This document shows, one piece after another, positions 52,548 through 61,638 of a stretch of 64,000 nucleotides of DNA (positions within the stretch are counted from its first letter, which is position 1; every line of letters starts with the position of its first letter). The stretch comes from an uncultured Lachnospiraceae bacterium (lineage in GTDB: Bacteria > Bacillota > Clostridia > Lachnospirales > Lachnospiraceae). The notes below the pieces were generated by a model. It saw nothing but the letters and a program-made list of their open reading frames with translations, was not told the origin of the DNA and made no database searches. The DNA lies in contig CACZQN010000031.1 in NCBI GenBank assembly GCA_902783375.1, positions 179,817 through 243,816 of the forward strand, given 5' to 3'. A program made the translations under genes and the position numbers.

Positions 52548-53741
52548 TTACTGAACCAGAGCAAGGGTATCTCTTGCAATGGAAAGTTCTTCGTTGGTCG
52601 GGATAACGAAAACTTTCACCTTGCTGTCCGGTGTGGAAATCAGCATATTCTTGCCGCGGGTCTTATTTGCTTCGTCATCAATCTTGATGCCGAGATAAGA
52701 CAGGCTGTCGCAGATCAGCTTTCTTGCCTCACCGTTGTTCTCGCCGACACCTGCAGTGAATGCAATGGCATCAACACCGTCCATCGCAGCAACATAAGCG
52801 CCGATGTACTTCACGACACGATAGCGGAATGCTTCGTTCGCAAGCTTTGCTCTCTCATTGCCCTGCTCTTCTGCTGCATCCAGATCTCTGAAGTCGCTGG
52901 AAACACCGGAGATACCCAGAACACCGGACTTCTTGTTGAGGATGTTGAGGACTTCATCAACCGTCAGGTTCTCATGATTTGCAATAAACTGGACAACAGC
53001 CGGATCCACATCACCGGAACGGGTTCCCATGATGAGACCTTCCAGAGGGGTCAGACCCATGGAGGTATCCACGCACTTGCCGTTGATGGATGCGGAGATG
53101 GAAGCACCGTTGCCGAGATGGCAGACGATGACTTTTCTGTGGCCTTCCGGAAGATTGCCGAAACGGATGGTCTCGCCGGAAACAAACTTGTGGCTGGTGC
53201 CGTGGAAGCCATAGCGGCGGATCTGGTACTTCTCATAGTACTCGTACGGGATCGCATACATATAAGCTTTCGGATCCATTGCCATACCGAAACCGGTATC
53301 CCAGACAGCTACGTTCGGGGTGCCAGGCATTGCTGCTTCGCAGGCCTCGATACCCATCAGGTTGGCTGGATTGTGCAGCGGTCCGAGGTCGAAGCACTCA
53401 CGGATTACGCGCTTGACATCTTCATCCACAATGATGGAATCGGAATAGGTTGCACCGCCGTGCAGGACACGATGTCCGACAGCTGCGATCTCCTTGACAT
53501 CCGAGATCACGCCGTGCTCAGCATCAGTCAGAGCAGCCATGACAAGCTCAACGGCCTTCTGATGATCCGGCATCGGGGTATTCTCTTCATAATCAGGCTT
53601 GCCCGGTACTTTGTGTACCAGTCTGGAGCCTTCGATACCGATTCTCTCACAGAGACCCTTTGCAACAACTTCCTCTGTGTCCATATCGATGAACTGGTAC
53701 TTCAGGGAAGAAGAACCACAGTTCAGAACCAGAATTTTCAT
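52548..53741 (-). CDS. ackA: Acetate kinase
   Basis: AckA interconverts acetyl phosphate plus ADP with acetate plus ATP. The 397-residue protein has the signatures LVLNCGSSSLKYQFID, GHRVLHGGATYSD, RRYGFHGTSHKFVSG, CHLGNGASISA and AFTAGVGENNGEAR. pta lies 61 bases upstream on the same strand, giving the usual acetate-forming ATP pathway. The gap holds a possible promoter (TTGTTT at 53783-53788, 16 bases, TATGAT at 53761-53766). Confidence 0.98.
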   Translation of the reverse strand: MKILVLNCGSSSLKYQFIDMDTEEVVAKGLCERIGIEGSRLVHKVPGKPDYEENTPMPDHQKAVELVMAALTDAEHGVISDVKEIAAVGHRVLHGGATYSDSIIVDEDVKRVIRECFDLGPLHNPANLMGIEACEAAMPGTPNVAVWDTGFGMAMDPKAYMYAIPYEYYEKYQIRRYGFHGTSHKFVSGETIRFGNLPEGHRKVIVCHLGNGASISASINGKCVDTSMGLTPLEGLIMGTRSGDVDPAVVQFIANHENLTVDEVLNILNKKSGVLGISGVSSDFRDLDAAEEQGNERAKLANEAFRYRVVKYIGAYVAAMDGVDAIAFTAGVGENNGEARKLICDSLSYLGIKIDDEANKTRGKNMLISTPDSKVKVFVIPTNEELSIARDTLALVQ

Positions 53742-53802
53742 AGGGGTTTACGCTCCTTCTATCATATAATCATTCAAATGGAAAACAAGATATGGTGACG
53801 GA

Positions 53803-54804
53803 TCAGAATGCCTGAGCCTGTACAGCTGTGATGGCAACGACACCGACAATATCTGCTGCAGAGCAGCCACGGGAAAGATCGTTGACCGGTCTTGCAATAC
53901 CCTGGCACATCGGGCCATAAGCCTCAGCCTTTGCAAGACGCTGTACGAGCTTGTAGCCGATATTACCTGCATCCAGGTTCGGGAAGATCAGGGTGTTCGC
54001 ATGACCTGCAACCTTGGAGCCCGGTGCCTTGAACTCACCGACAGACGGAACAATGGCAGCATCGAGCTGCAGCTCGCCGTCGAGAGCAAGATCCGGATTC
54101 TCTTCCTTCGCGATCTTCGTTGCTTCCTGTACCTTGGTTACATCGTCATGCTTTGCAGAACCCATGGTGGAGTAAGAAAGCATAGCGACCTTCGGCTCCT
54201 TGCCGACCAGGAAACGGAAGGAATCTGCGGAGGACTTAGCGATGGAAGCAAGCTCTTCTGCGGTCGGATTCTGGTTCAGACCGCAGTCGGAGAATACGAA
54301 AACGCCTTCCTCGCCGTACTCGCAGTCTGGAACAGCCATCAGGAAGAAGGTTGAAACCAGCTTGGTTCCCGGTGCGGTCTTCAGGATCTGAAGGCTCGGT
54401 CTCAGGGTATCTGCGGTCGAATGGCAGGCACCGGATACAAGTCCGTCTGCATCACCGGCTTTTACCATGATCACACCAAAGTATGTATTCGAGGACAGCA
54501 GAATCTTTCTGGCCTCTTCCGGCGTCATGCCCTTGCTCTTTCTCAGTTCCGTGAACAGATCGACATATGCATCGAGCTTGTCGCAGTTCTCAGGATCTAC
54601 GATTTTTGCGCCAGTCAGGTCAAATCCGCCTGCTGCAGCATCTGCAAGAACCTTCTCTTCGTTGCCGATCAGAATCAGGTTTGCAGTTCCTTCCTTCAGG
54701 ACAGTGGCAGCTGCTTCGAGGGTTCTCGCATCTTCACTTTCCGGAAGAACAATTGTCTTCTTGTTAGCCTTTGCTTTTTCTTTAATGAGATCAATAAAAG
54801 CCAT
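53803..54804 (-). CDS. pta: Phosphate acetyltransferase
   Basis: Pta converts acetyl-CoA and phosphate to acetyl phosphate. The 333-residue short form begins IKEKAKANKKTIVLPESEDA and includes VSGACHSTADTLRPSLQI, VFVFSDCGLNQNPTAEELA and the C-terminal GMCQGIARPVNDLSRGCS-like segment. It lacks the N-terminal regulatory domain of E. coli Pta, as is normal in Firmicutes. AGGAGAAG precedes the start, and a clear promoter lies at 54856-54884. Confidence 0.97.
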   Translation of the reverse strand: MAFIDLIKEKAKANKKTIVLPESEDARTLEAAATVLKEGTANLILIGNEEKVLADAAAGGFDLTGAKIVDPENCDKLDAYVDLFTELRKSKGMTPEEARKILLSSNTYFGVIMVKAGDADGLVSGACHSTADTLRPSLQILKTAPGTKLVSTFFLMAVPDCEYGEEGVFVFSDCGLNQNPTAEELASIAKSSADSFRFLVGKEPKVAMLSYSTMGSAKHDDVTKVQEATKIAKEENPDLALDGELQLDAAIVPSVGEFKAPGSKVAGHANTLIFPNLDAGNIGYKLVQRLAKAEAYGPMCQGIARPVNDLSRGCSAADIVGVVAITAVQAQAF

Positions 54805-54855
54805 TCTTCTTCTCCTTTCAAAAGGTCGGGCCGGTTTTTGCCCATATCCTTGTCA

Positions 54856-54884
54856 ATTATACTCTTCCGGCGGATGCTTTACAA
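54856..54884 (-). promoter_or_regulatory. Promoter of pta-ackA
   Basis: On the minus strand TTGTAA (54879-54884), a 17-base spacer and perfect TATAAT (54856-54861), about 50 bases upstream of the pta start. Confidence 0.8.
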
Positions 54885-54983
54885 CAGTTTTCTTTGACTT
54901 TCTTCTTGAAAATGCTCCGTGCAGAGGGTATCATCCTTATAAATGAGCAATCTGCACCGGGAAATCAGGAAAGAAAGGATGGG

Positions 54984-56267
54984 ATGCCGCTGATGAAAGA
55001 AAAACCAGTGATTGCAGCAATTATCGCCGAATATAATCCATTTCACAACGGACATCGCTATCATATCGAAGAGACCAGGAAGCGGACCGGCGCGGATTAC
55101 ATTCTGGTCCTGATGAGCAGCTATTTCACACAGCGCGGGGAAGCTGCAGTTCTTGATCCCTACCGGAGGGCTGAGGCTGCGATCGCCTGCGGCGCCGATG
55201 CGGTGCTTGAACTCCCTGCAATGATCTCCACCGGGAATGCTGACCTGTTTGCAAAAGGTGCGGTATCTCTTCTCCATCAGCTCGGCTGTGTGGATTATCT
55301 GAGTTTCGGGACGGAAGTGCCGGAAGAGGATCTCCCGCTCCTGCTGCGGGCTGCGGAGTATTTCACAGAGGGATCCGAAAAAGAAGCTATGCTTTCCGAG
55401 CGGATCCGTGCCTATCTGAAGGGAGCTTCGGGATACCCGGAGGCCAGGGAAAAGGCACTGATCGACCTGGATGGGCCGGAAGTGGCGGAACTTCTCCGTG
55501 GCTCGAACAACCAGCTGGCCGTTCTTTATCTGGCAAGGCTTCTCGAACTTTCTTCCGGCATCCGGCCGTTCCCGGTCATGCGAAAAGGCGGCGCGCACAC
55601 CGATATGGGCGTCTCAAAAGAGACAGACATCGCCTCCGCTTCCGCCATCCGTGCCATGCTGCGGGAAGGCAGGTCCGGTGTAGCAAACTATCTGCCGGCA
55701 GCAGAAGGAGCTGCCTGTCTTACCGATCCGGATCGGGTCATCCGGATGGATGATTTCAGCGCACAGCTGCATCTGAAACTTTCATCGATGTCTGATGCGG
55801 AACGGATGGAAATCCTCGATGTCTCGAAGGATCTGGCTGTCCGGATCCGCAGCTTTGAGAAGCAGAACCCCCTCTACACCTGGGATGAGATGGCGGCCGG
55901 CATCTGGCGGAAGGGCCATACTTATGCGAGAATCGACCGGACATTGCTCCACATCCTGCTGGGCATCCGTGCGGAAGATGTGCTGGCATGGAAGCAGCTC
56001 GGCTATCCTGCCATGATCCATCTGCTTGCGGTCCGCGAATCGGCAAAAGAACTGCCGGGTATCCTGAACCGGAACGCCGCGCTTCCGATCCTGATCCGCA
56101 GAAGCGATGTGCCGGTGGTCACAGAAGCCTCTTCCCGGTCCCGGCTGATGGAAACCTGTCTCATGACCGACCGCCTGGCAGAAGCCTTATACCGCGAGGC
56201 CGGTTATCTGCATCACCGCATGGAAACCTATGATTCCCTGCACAATGCATATATGATCAAGTGTTAA
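54984..56267 (+). CDS. tmcAL: tRNA(Met) cytidine acetate ligase TmcAL
   Basis: TmcAL activates acetate with ATP and makes N4-acetylcytidine at the wobble position of elongator tRNA-Met. The 427-residue protein has the nucleotidyltransferase motif IIAEYNPFHNGHRYHIE, LVLMSSYFTQRGEAAVLD, VLELPAMISTGNADLFA and YLSFGTEV. AAAGGATGGG sets the ATG at 54984; the frame extends upstream to 54894 without support. It diverges from pta-ackA; both use acetate, but no shared control is visible. Confidence 0.93.
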   Translation: MPLMKEKPVIAAIIAEYNPFHNGHRYHIEETRKRTGADYILVLMSSYFTQRGEAAVLDPYRRAEAAIACGADAVLELPAMISTGNADLFAKGAVSLLHQLGCVDYLSFGTEVPEEDLPLLLRAAEYFTEGSEKEAMLSERIRAYLKGASGYPEAREKALIDLDGPEVAELLRGSNNQLAVLYLARLLELSSGIRPFPVMRKGGAHTDMGVSKETDIASASAIRAMLREGRSGVANYLPAAEGAACLTDPDRVIRMDDFSAQLHLKLSSMSDAERMEILDVSKDLAVRIRSFEKQNPLYTWDEMAAGIWRKGHTYARIDRTLLHILLGIRAEDVLAWKQLGYPAMIHLLAVRESAKELPGILNRNAALPILIRRSDVPVVTEASSRSRLMETCLMTDRLAEALYREAGYLHHRMETYDSLHNAYMIKC

Positions 56268-56282
56268 CGATATCCGAATAAC

Positions 56283-56323
56283 AGAACAGGGAGGCGTCTT
56301 CTCGCGAAGTGCCTCCCTGTTCT
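56283..56323. terminator. Bidirectional terminator between tmcAL and the coiled-coil gene
   Basis: AGAACAGGGAGGC (56283-56295) pairs with GCCTCCCTGTTCT (56311-56323); T-rich sequence follows in the plus direction. Confidence 0.8.
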
Positions 56324-56363
56324 TCTGTTCAGGCGGATCTTCTGATCCGCACAGGTTTGTCTG

Positions 56364-57047
56364 TCAGTTGTCCGTATCTTCGATGTTGTCAAGGAAGGTA
56401 TCGACATCAAAATCATAGTCGCCCTCTTCCTCTTCCGGTGCCGGATTCTCGGATTCGCCCTGCTCCGGAGCGATCTCCTCTTCCTCCTGCGGATTGCTGG
56501 CATTCAGTTCCTTATCGATCTCCTCACGGTTGCTCTTCAGCACTTCGATGTTGGAATACAGCGTTCCGACAAGTGCATCTGCCGTGTTCTTCGAGGTATC
56601 AAAAGCGTGAGTAACAACCTTTTCAACTTCATTCAGCATATCGGATGCGTAAGAAAGCGCACCGGTCCGGATCTCGCTGGCATCCGCATTCGCATCCGCC
56701 AGAAGCTGTTCAGCCTGTGCTTCTGCATCCGCAATGATCTGATCGGCTCTCTCATAGGCAGCCTGTGTGATCGAATCCTGCTCGATCATCTGGTTCGCCT
56801 GCTCTGTTGCCGCTGCAATGATATCCTGGCCCTTCTGCTCGGCGTCATCCAGAATCCGCTGACGGTTATCCACAATCTTCTTATACTGGCTGATCTCTTC
56901 CGGAAGGGAAATCTTCATGGTCTCAAGCATATCATACATCTCATCCTTGGTAACCATGACTCTTCCCGATGAAAACGGAACCGGCTTGCAGCTGTCCAGG
57001 TACGCAATGATCCGATCAATATTCTTTTCAAGTTTACTCGTTGCCAT
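56364..57047 (-). CDS. Coiled-coil (DivIVA-like) protein of unknown role
   Basis: The 227-residue protein begins LEKNIDRIIAYLDSCKPVPF, has a long Ala/Glu/Gln-rich helical region with alternating AEAQAEQLLADANADASEI-type repeats (about 50-170), and ends in a Glu/Asp-rich tail. It resembles proteins loosely annotated as ATPase or DivIVA-like in Lachnospiraceae, though no Walker motif is present. It starts one base after rsmD. A structural or membrane-curvature role is only a guess. Confidence 0.7.
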   Translation of the reverse strand: MATSKLEKNIDRIIAYLDSCKPVPFSSGRVMVTKDEMYDMLETMKISLPEEISQYKKIVDNRQRILDDAEQKGQDIIAAATEQANQMIEQDSITQAAYERADQIIADAEAQAEQLLADANADASEIRTGALSYASDMLNEVEKVVTHAFDTSKNTADALVGTLYSNIEVLKSNREEIDKELNASNPQEEEEIAPEQGESENPAPEEEEGDYDFDVDTFLDNIEDTDN

Positions 57048-57048
57048 T

Positions 57049-57612
57049 TTACCGCTCTCCTATCTTTTTCAGAAATACATGTTGATTGCTTTTATATATC
57101 TTATTCTTGACGATCTGGAAGCCAAGGTCTTCCACGTAAGAAAAATCTTCTTCCTTTGCAGCTTCGACAACAATCAGTGTCCTGTCCGAGACAATCGACG
57201 AATCCGCGAGGGCCTGCAGCACATCCGCTTCCATCCCCTTCCGGTACGGCGGATCCAGGAAAATGACATCAAAGACGTCCCCGGATACGGCCAGTGTCCG
57301 GATCGCCGCAAGGACATCCATCTTCATGACCTTCGCACGGTCTTTCAGTTTCGTCTTCGTCAGGTTCGCCTGGATACACTGGATACAGCCGGCTGCCTGC
57401 TCCACGAATACGGCGCGCTTTGCGCCGCGGGACAGCGCCTCGATCCCGATCTGTCCGCTTCCGGAAAACAGATCCAGGAAAACAGAATCTTCTGTATATC
57501 CCTGTAATACATTAAATAAAGTCTCTTTGATCCGGTCTGTCGTCGGCCTTGTATCATCACCTTCGACCGTAGCCAGCGGAACACTTCGTGCAATCCCTGC
57601 AATTACTCTCAT
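57049..57612 (-). CDS. rsmD: 16S rRNA (guanine(966)-N(2))-methyltransferase RsmD
   Basis: RsmD methylates G966 in 16S rRNA with SAM. The 187-residue protein has MRVIAGIARSVPL, TTDRIKETLFNVLQ, motif I LDLFSGSGQIGIEALSRGA and the catalytic DVIFLDPPYRKG. coaD, the usual downstream partner in Firmicutes, is absent; the coiled-coil gene takes that place. A promoter and AAGGAG ribosome site precede it. Confidence 0.96.
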   Translation of the reverse strand: MRVIAGIARSVPLATVEGDDTRPTTDRIKETLFNVLQGYTEDSVFLDLFSGSGQIGIEALSRGAKRAVFVEQAAGCIQCIQANLTKTKLKDRAKVMKMDVLAAIRTLAVSGDVFDVIFLDPPYRKGMEADVLQALADSSIVSDRTLIVVEAAKEEDFSYVEDLGFQIVKNKIYKSNQHVFLKKIGER

Positions 57613-57633
57613 GTGGATGCATACTCCTTCCCA

Positions 57634-57662
57634 ATACTAACAATATACCATTCTTGTTCCAA
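57634..57662 (-). promoter_or_regulatory. Promoter of rsmD
   Basis: On the minus strand TTGGAA (57657-57662), 17 bases, TAGTAT (57634-57639), in the 95-base gap after recG. This gives rsmD and the coiled-coil gene their own transcript start. Confidence 0.55.
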
Positions 57663-57707
57663 CATTTCAACAAGTTTTGGAAACTGTTCTACGCCGGATC
57701 ACTCCCG

Positions 57708-59762
57708 CTACAGGACGTCTGCAACGGCCGCCATCGCTTCGCCGGTATGATAGAACGCCTCGCCGTCCGCAAACAGTTTCTCGGCCTGATCCGGCGGCAG
57801 GCTCTTCGCAACTTCCGATGCTTTCTTCAGCAGGTCCGCATCCCGCATCAGGTCTCCGATCCGGAACCGCTCTTCACCGCTCTGTCTGAGACCGAACATA
57901 TCACCCGGTCCTCTGAGCGTCAGATCCTGTTCTGCAATCCGGAATCCGTCATTGGTGGATCCGAGAATCTGCAGACGCTCCATGGCCTCCGGCTGGTCGG
58001 TTCCGCTCATGAAGATACAGTAACTCTGCGCATCTCCTCTGCCGATTCTTCCGCGGAGCTGATGCAGGGCCGCAAGGCCGAACCGCTCGGCGTCATAGAT
58101 CAGCATGACGGTGGCGTTCGGGACATTGACACCGACCTCTACGACTGTTGTAGAAACAAGAAGATCCAGTTCGTGATCGTGGAACTGCCGCATCACCGTG
58201 GCCTTTTCCGCAGCGGACAGCTGCCCGTGCAGTATCCCGATCCGGACATCGCCCGGAAGGGCCTGCCTGAGCCGTTCTGCCTCTGTGCCGACATCCGTGA
58301 GGTCGCTTCCCTCATTCTCTTCAATCATCGGGCAGATGACATAGGCCTGATGCCCCGCCGCAATTTCCTTTGCCAGGAAGCGGTCTGCCGAACTCTGGTA
58401 AGAGGTTCCGACAACAGCGTTCTTGATCGGCTTTCTTCCTGCCGGCAGTTCATCGAGCACCGAGATATCAAGATCTCCGTAGAGAATCAGGGCCAGTGTC
58501 CGCGGGATCGGGGTGGCACTCATCACGAGAATGTGCGGTGCGCCGCCTTTCTCCATCAGGAGTTCTCGCTGATGAACGCCAAACCGGTGCTGTTCATCGG
58601 TGACAACCAGCCCGAGATGCTGAAAACGGACCTTTTCCTGGATCAGCGCATGGGTTCCGATGACAATCTGCGCCTCGCCCGAGGCAATCTGCTCCCGCGC
58701 CACACGCTTCTCGGATTCTTTCATCGAGCCGGTCAGCAGGACGATCCTGCACTGGTAATTCTTCAGTAATTCTGTAAAAGATTCATAATGCTGTTCTGCG
58801 AGGACTTCCGTCGGAGCCATAATGGCCGCCTGGTATCCATTCTCCTTTGCCAGCAGCGCAGCCATCAGAGCCAGGATGGTCTTGCCGGATCCAACATCCC
58901 CCTGGATCAGCCGGTTCATGCGGTGCGCACCGGTAAGATCCGTGAGAATTTCAGACCAGACCTTCTTCTGTGCGCCGGTCAGGGTAAAGGATAGTCCGGC
59001 AAGGAACTGCAGGATGCGCCCCTGTCCGTCGGATCCTTCCACTGTCATCGGACAGCTGTTTTCCTCACGCACATTTCTCAGCCGTTCGACCGAGAGGCCG
59101 AACAGCAGGAATTCATCGAAGACGAGCCGTCTTCTGGCCTCGGCCATGGTCTCATAGCTCTTCGGGAAATGGATCTCTTCGATGGCGTTCTTGAGGGAGA
59201 TCAGCTGTTCCCTGCGGCGGATGCCGAGCGGCAGATAGTCGTTCGTATCCTGCATCACAGAGAGTGCCTGCCGCATGCATTTCTGCAGCAGACTTAAGGA
59301 AAGCCCCCTTGTCAGGGAATACACCGGCTGCAGTGCCTGCTTCTTCAGGAAATACTGCTCTTTGGTCAGCACTTCCGGATGATTCATGTGCAGTTTCCTG
59401 CCGCGGAGTTCGACTTTTCCGCGGAAGAAGAAATGCATCCCCGGTTTCAGCCGGTTCTTCATATAGGTCATCTGGAACCAGGCCAGTTCCACACTGCCGG
59501 TACCGTCGCTGACCTCGCAGAGCATCAGTTTTCTCCCGCCGGCATTGTGAAAGGTCGGTGTCTTCGAGAGACTCGCCTCGATCACAGCTGATTTTCCCGG
59601 AACGAGTGAGCGGATGGCCTGCGGTTCGGTATAGTGGTCATACCGGAAGGGATAATACAGCAGCAGATCCCCGATCGTCCGGATGCCAAGCTTCTGAAAC
59701 AGTGGCTCCGTCTTGGGCCCGATGCCGGATAAAGCACGGACCGGATCCTGTAATCTCATCAT
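57708..59762 (-). CDS. recG: ATP-dependent DNA helicase RecG
   Basis: RecG remodels stalled replication forks and branched DNA. The 684-residue protein has the wedge/OB N-terminal domain (SGIGPKTEPLFQKLGI), then superfamily 2 motifs: Walker A GDVGSGKTILALMAAL, motif II VVTDEQHRFGVHQRE, VMSATPIPRTLALI, STTVVEVGVNVPNATVM and LRGRIGRGDAQSYC. Its start overlaps the ribF stop by four bases. Confidence 0.97.
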   Translation of the reverse strand: MMRLQDPVRALSGIGPKTEPLFQKLGIRTIGDLLLYYPFRYDHYTEPQAIRSLVPGKSAVIEASLSKTPTFHNAGGRKLMLCEVSDGTGSVELAWFQMTYMKNRLKPGMHFFFRGKVELRGRKLHMNHPEVLTKEQYFLKKQALQPVYSLTRGLSLSLLQKCMRQALSVMQDTNDYLPLGIRRREQLISLKNAIEEIHFPKSYETMAEARRRLVFDEFLLFGLSVERLRNVREENSCPMTVEGSDGQGRILQFLAGLSFTLTGAQKKVWSEILTDLTGAHRMNRLIQGDVGSGKTILALMAALLAKENGYQAAIMAPTEVLAEQHYESFTELLKNYQCRIVLLTGSMKESEKRVAREQIASGEAQIVIGTHALIQEKVRFQHLGLVVTDEQHRFGVHQRELLMEKGGAPHILVMSATPIPRTLALILYGDLDISVLDELPAGRKPIKNAVVGTSYQSSADRFLAKEIAAGHQAYVICPMIEENEGSDLTDVGTEAERLRQALPGDVRIGILHGQLSAAEKATVMRQFHDHELDLLVSTTVVEVGVNVPNATVMLIYDAERFGLAALHQLRGRIGRGDAQSYCIFMSGTDQPEAMERLQILGSTNDGFRIAEQDLTLRGPGDMFGLRQSGEERFRIGDLMRDADLLKKASEVAKSLPPDQAEKLFADGEAFYHTGEAMAAVADVL

Positions 59763-60673
59763 GAATATTCCTGAAAGGTGCGGCGGGCTTCTCTGACATC
59801 CAGATCAACCTGCGCCTTGACTTCTGCAAGTGACTGAAACTTCTGTTCCGGGCGGATAAAGTGGATCAGGGAAACCGCAGCGGATTCCCCGTAGACATCC
59901 CCGTCAAAATCAAAGATCCAGGTCTCTGCGCCTGCATTCCGGCTGCCTTCGATCGTCGGCTTCACGCCGATATTCGTGATGCCCTGGTAGGTCTTCCCTT
60001 CGAGCCGGACATTCGCCGCATAGACGCCATATGGCGGTACCGCCTTCTCCGCCGGGATGATCTGGTTGATTGTCGGCATGCCGACGGTATTCCCGAGATG
60101 GTTTCCATGAACGATCTCCCCGTAGAGGAAATACGGCCGTCCGAGCATCTCGCGGACCGCTTTCATATTGCCTTTCTCCAGTTCATCCTTGATCCGGGTG
60201 CTCGAGATCACTTCGCCAAGATAGGTCTTTTTGGGCAGCACCGTGAGTTCATAGCCATAGGTTCCGGCATGCTCCGCGAGGAAGGCCGCATTCCCCTCCC
60301 GGTTCTTTCCGAAACGGAAGTCCTCTCCGATGACGATCTTCTTCGCATGCAGCTGATCGATCAGAACCGTTTTGAGAAATGTGTCTGCGCTGGTATTGGC
60401 TGTCTCCATGGTGAACGGATAGTCAATCAGCAGATCGAGCGGCGTCTCCTGCAGCAGCCAGGCACGTTCATCATTCGTCAGGATCTGCCGGATCTCCCGC
60501 TCCGAGAACAGGTTGGCCGGATTCAGATCGAAGGTGAAAAGGACCGAAGTCAGGGAGGGATCCGCCAGGATCGCCTCCAGAAGAAGCTGGTGTCCCTGAT
60601 GAATCCCGTCGAATTTGCCAAGTGTCACGGCACTCTGGCCGCACTGAAACGATTTACCTTTGATATATTGCAT
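59759..60673 (-). CDS. ribF: Bifunctional riboflavin kinase / FAD synthetase
   Basis: RibF makes FMN then FAD. The 304-residue protein has the N-terminal nucleotidyltransferase (TLGKFDGIHQGHQLLLEAI and IGEDFRFGKNREGN, ISSTRIKDELEKG) and the C-terminal riboflavin kinase (HLGNTVGMPTINQI with the PTxN motif, ETWIFDFDGDVYGE). The usual GR before (I/F)G-P-T-x-N reads GN here, a minor variation. truB is 20 bases upstream. Confidence 0.95.
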   Translation of the reverse strand: MQYIKGKSFQCGQSAVTLGKFDGIHQGHQLLLEAILADPSLTSVLFTFDLNPANLFSEREIRQILTNDERAWLLQETPLDLLIDYPFTMETANTSADTFLKTVLIDQLHAKKIVIGEDFRFGKNREGNAAFLAEHAGTYGYELTVLPKKTYLGEVISSTRIKDELEKGNMKAVREMLGRPYFLYGEIVHGNHLGNTVGMPTINQIIPAEKAVPPYGVYAANVRLEGKTYQGITNIGVKPTIEGSRNAGAETWIFDFDGDVYGESAAVSLIHFIRPEQKFQSLAEVKAQVDLDVREARRTFQEYS

Positions 60674-60693
60674 TCTTCATGACCCCGGATGGG

Positions 60694-61638
60694 TTATAAA
60701 AACATTTTAACAGGAACAAAATTCTTGGCAGAAGCCTGATAGCGGTATACTGCCCGGAACAGGCCTTCTGCATCATAGACACGGTAGCAGGCATCCGGCA
60801 GAAAACCGTCCTTCTCCGTGCCTTCCTCTGCTGCAAGCGTGCACAGTTCTTCCCGCAGCGGATTGCCGTTCATCAGATAATGAACGCCTTCCGGCAGAAC
60901 CTGGAGCTTCTGATAACGGGTCAGGGCCAGATCGGTCGGAAGAATCAGCTCCGAAAGCGTACCGACATCCCTTGCGGCTTCAATCTCTGAGAGCGTATGC
61001 GCATCTTCAATCCGGAACATCCCGCTTCTCGTCCGGACCAGGGAAGCCATCGCCGCGCCGCAGCCCATCTTCTCTCCGAGATCATGGATCAGCGTCCGGA
61101 TATAGGTTCCCTTGGAACAGCACACTGTAAGCGAGATGGTCTGTGCCACAGGATCCACACCGGTCACATCGATCGAAAAGATCTCGATCCTCGCCGGCTT
61201 TCGCTCAACCGTCTTGCCTTCCCTTGCCAGATCATACAGGCGCACGCCGCCGACTCTCTTTGCGGAATACATCGGAGGCAGCTGGTCCTGCTCGCCGATG
61301 AAGCCTGCAATCAGCGGCTGAAGCGCCTCTTCCGAAGTGATTCTACAGAAGTCGTCTTCGGCCAGTTCCGTCTGCTGCAGGACGACACCCGTCGTATCCT
61401 GCGTATCGGTCACGATGCCAAGCTTCATGACCGCCTGATATTCCTTCTGGTCCTGCATCAGCAGCTCGCTGATCCTGGTTGCAGAGCCGAGGCACATCGG
61501 AAGGACGCCGGTGGCCTCCGGATCGAGCGTACCGGTATGACCGATCTTCTTCTGGTGCAGAATCCCGGATAGCTTCGAGACCGCATCCCTTGAAGTAAAG
61601 CCGGCTTCTTTTTTTACATTGATGATTCCAGTATACAT
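60694..61638 (-). CDS. truB: tRNA pseudouridine(55) synthase TruB
   Basis: TruB isomerises U55 in the T-loop of tRNA. The 314-residue protein has the catalytic aspartate in IGHTGTLDPEATGVLPMC, the RNA-binding YQAVMKLGIVTDTQD and CSKGTYIRTLIHDLGEKMGC segments and a C-terminal PUA-like extension. It overlaps the upstream nrnA by 25 bases, so translation is coupled. Confidence 0.97.
   Translation of the reverse strand: MYTGIINVKKEAGFTSRDAVSKLSGILHQKKIGHTGTLDPEATGVLPMCLGSATRISELLMQDQKEYQAVMKLGIVTDTQDTTGVVLQQTELAEDDFCRITSEEALQPLIAGFIGEQDQLPPMYSAKRVGGVRLYDLAREGKTVERKPARIEIFSIDVTGVDPVAQTISLTVCCSKGTYIRTLIHDLGEKMGCGAAMASLVRTRSGMFRIEDAHTLSEIEAARDVGTLSELILPTDLALTRYQKLQVLPEGVHYLMNGNPLREELCTLAAEEGTEKDGFLPDACYRVYDAEGLFRAVYRYQASAKNFVPVKMFL

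Noticed and set aside
52248..53798. Long plus-strand reading frame opposite ackA
   Set aside because: It is the shadow of acetate kinase and has no family features or ribosome site.
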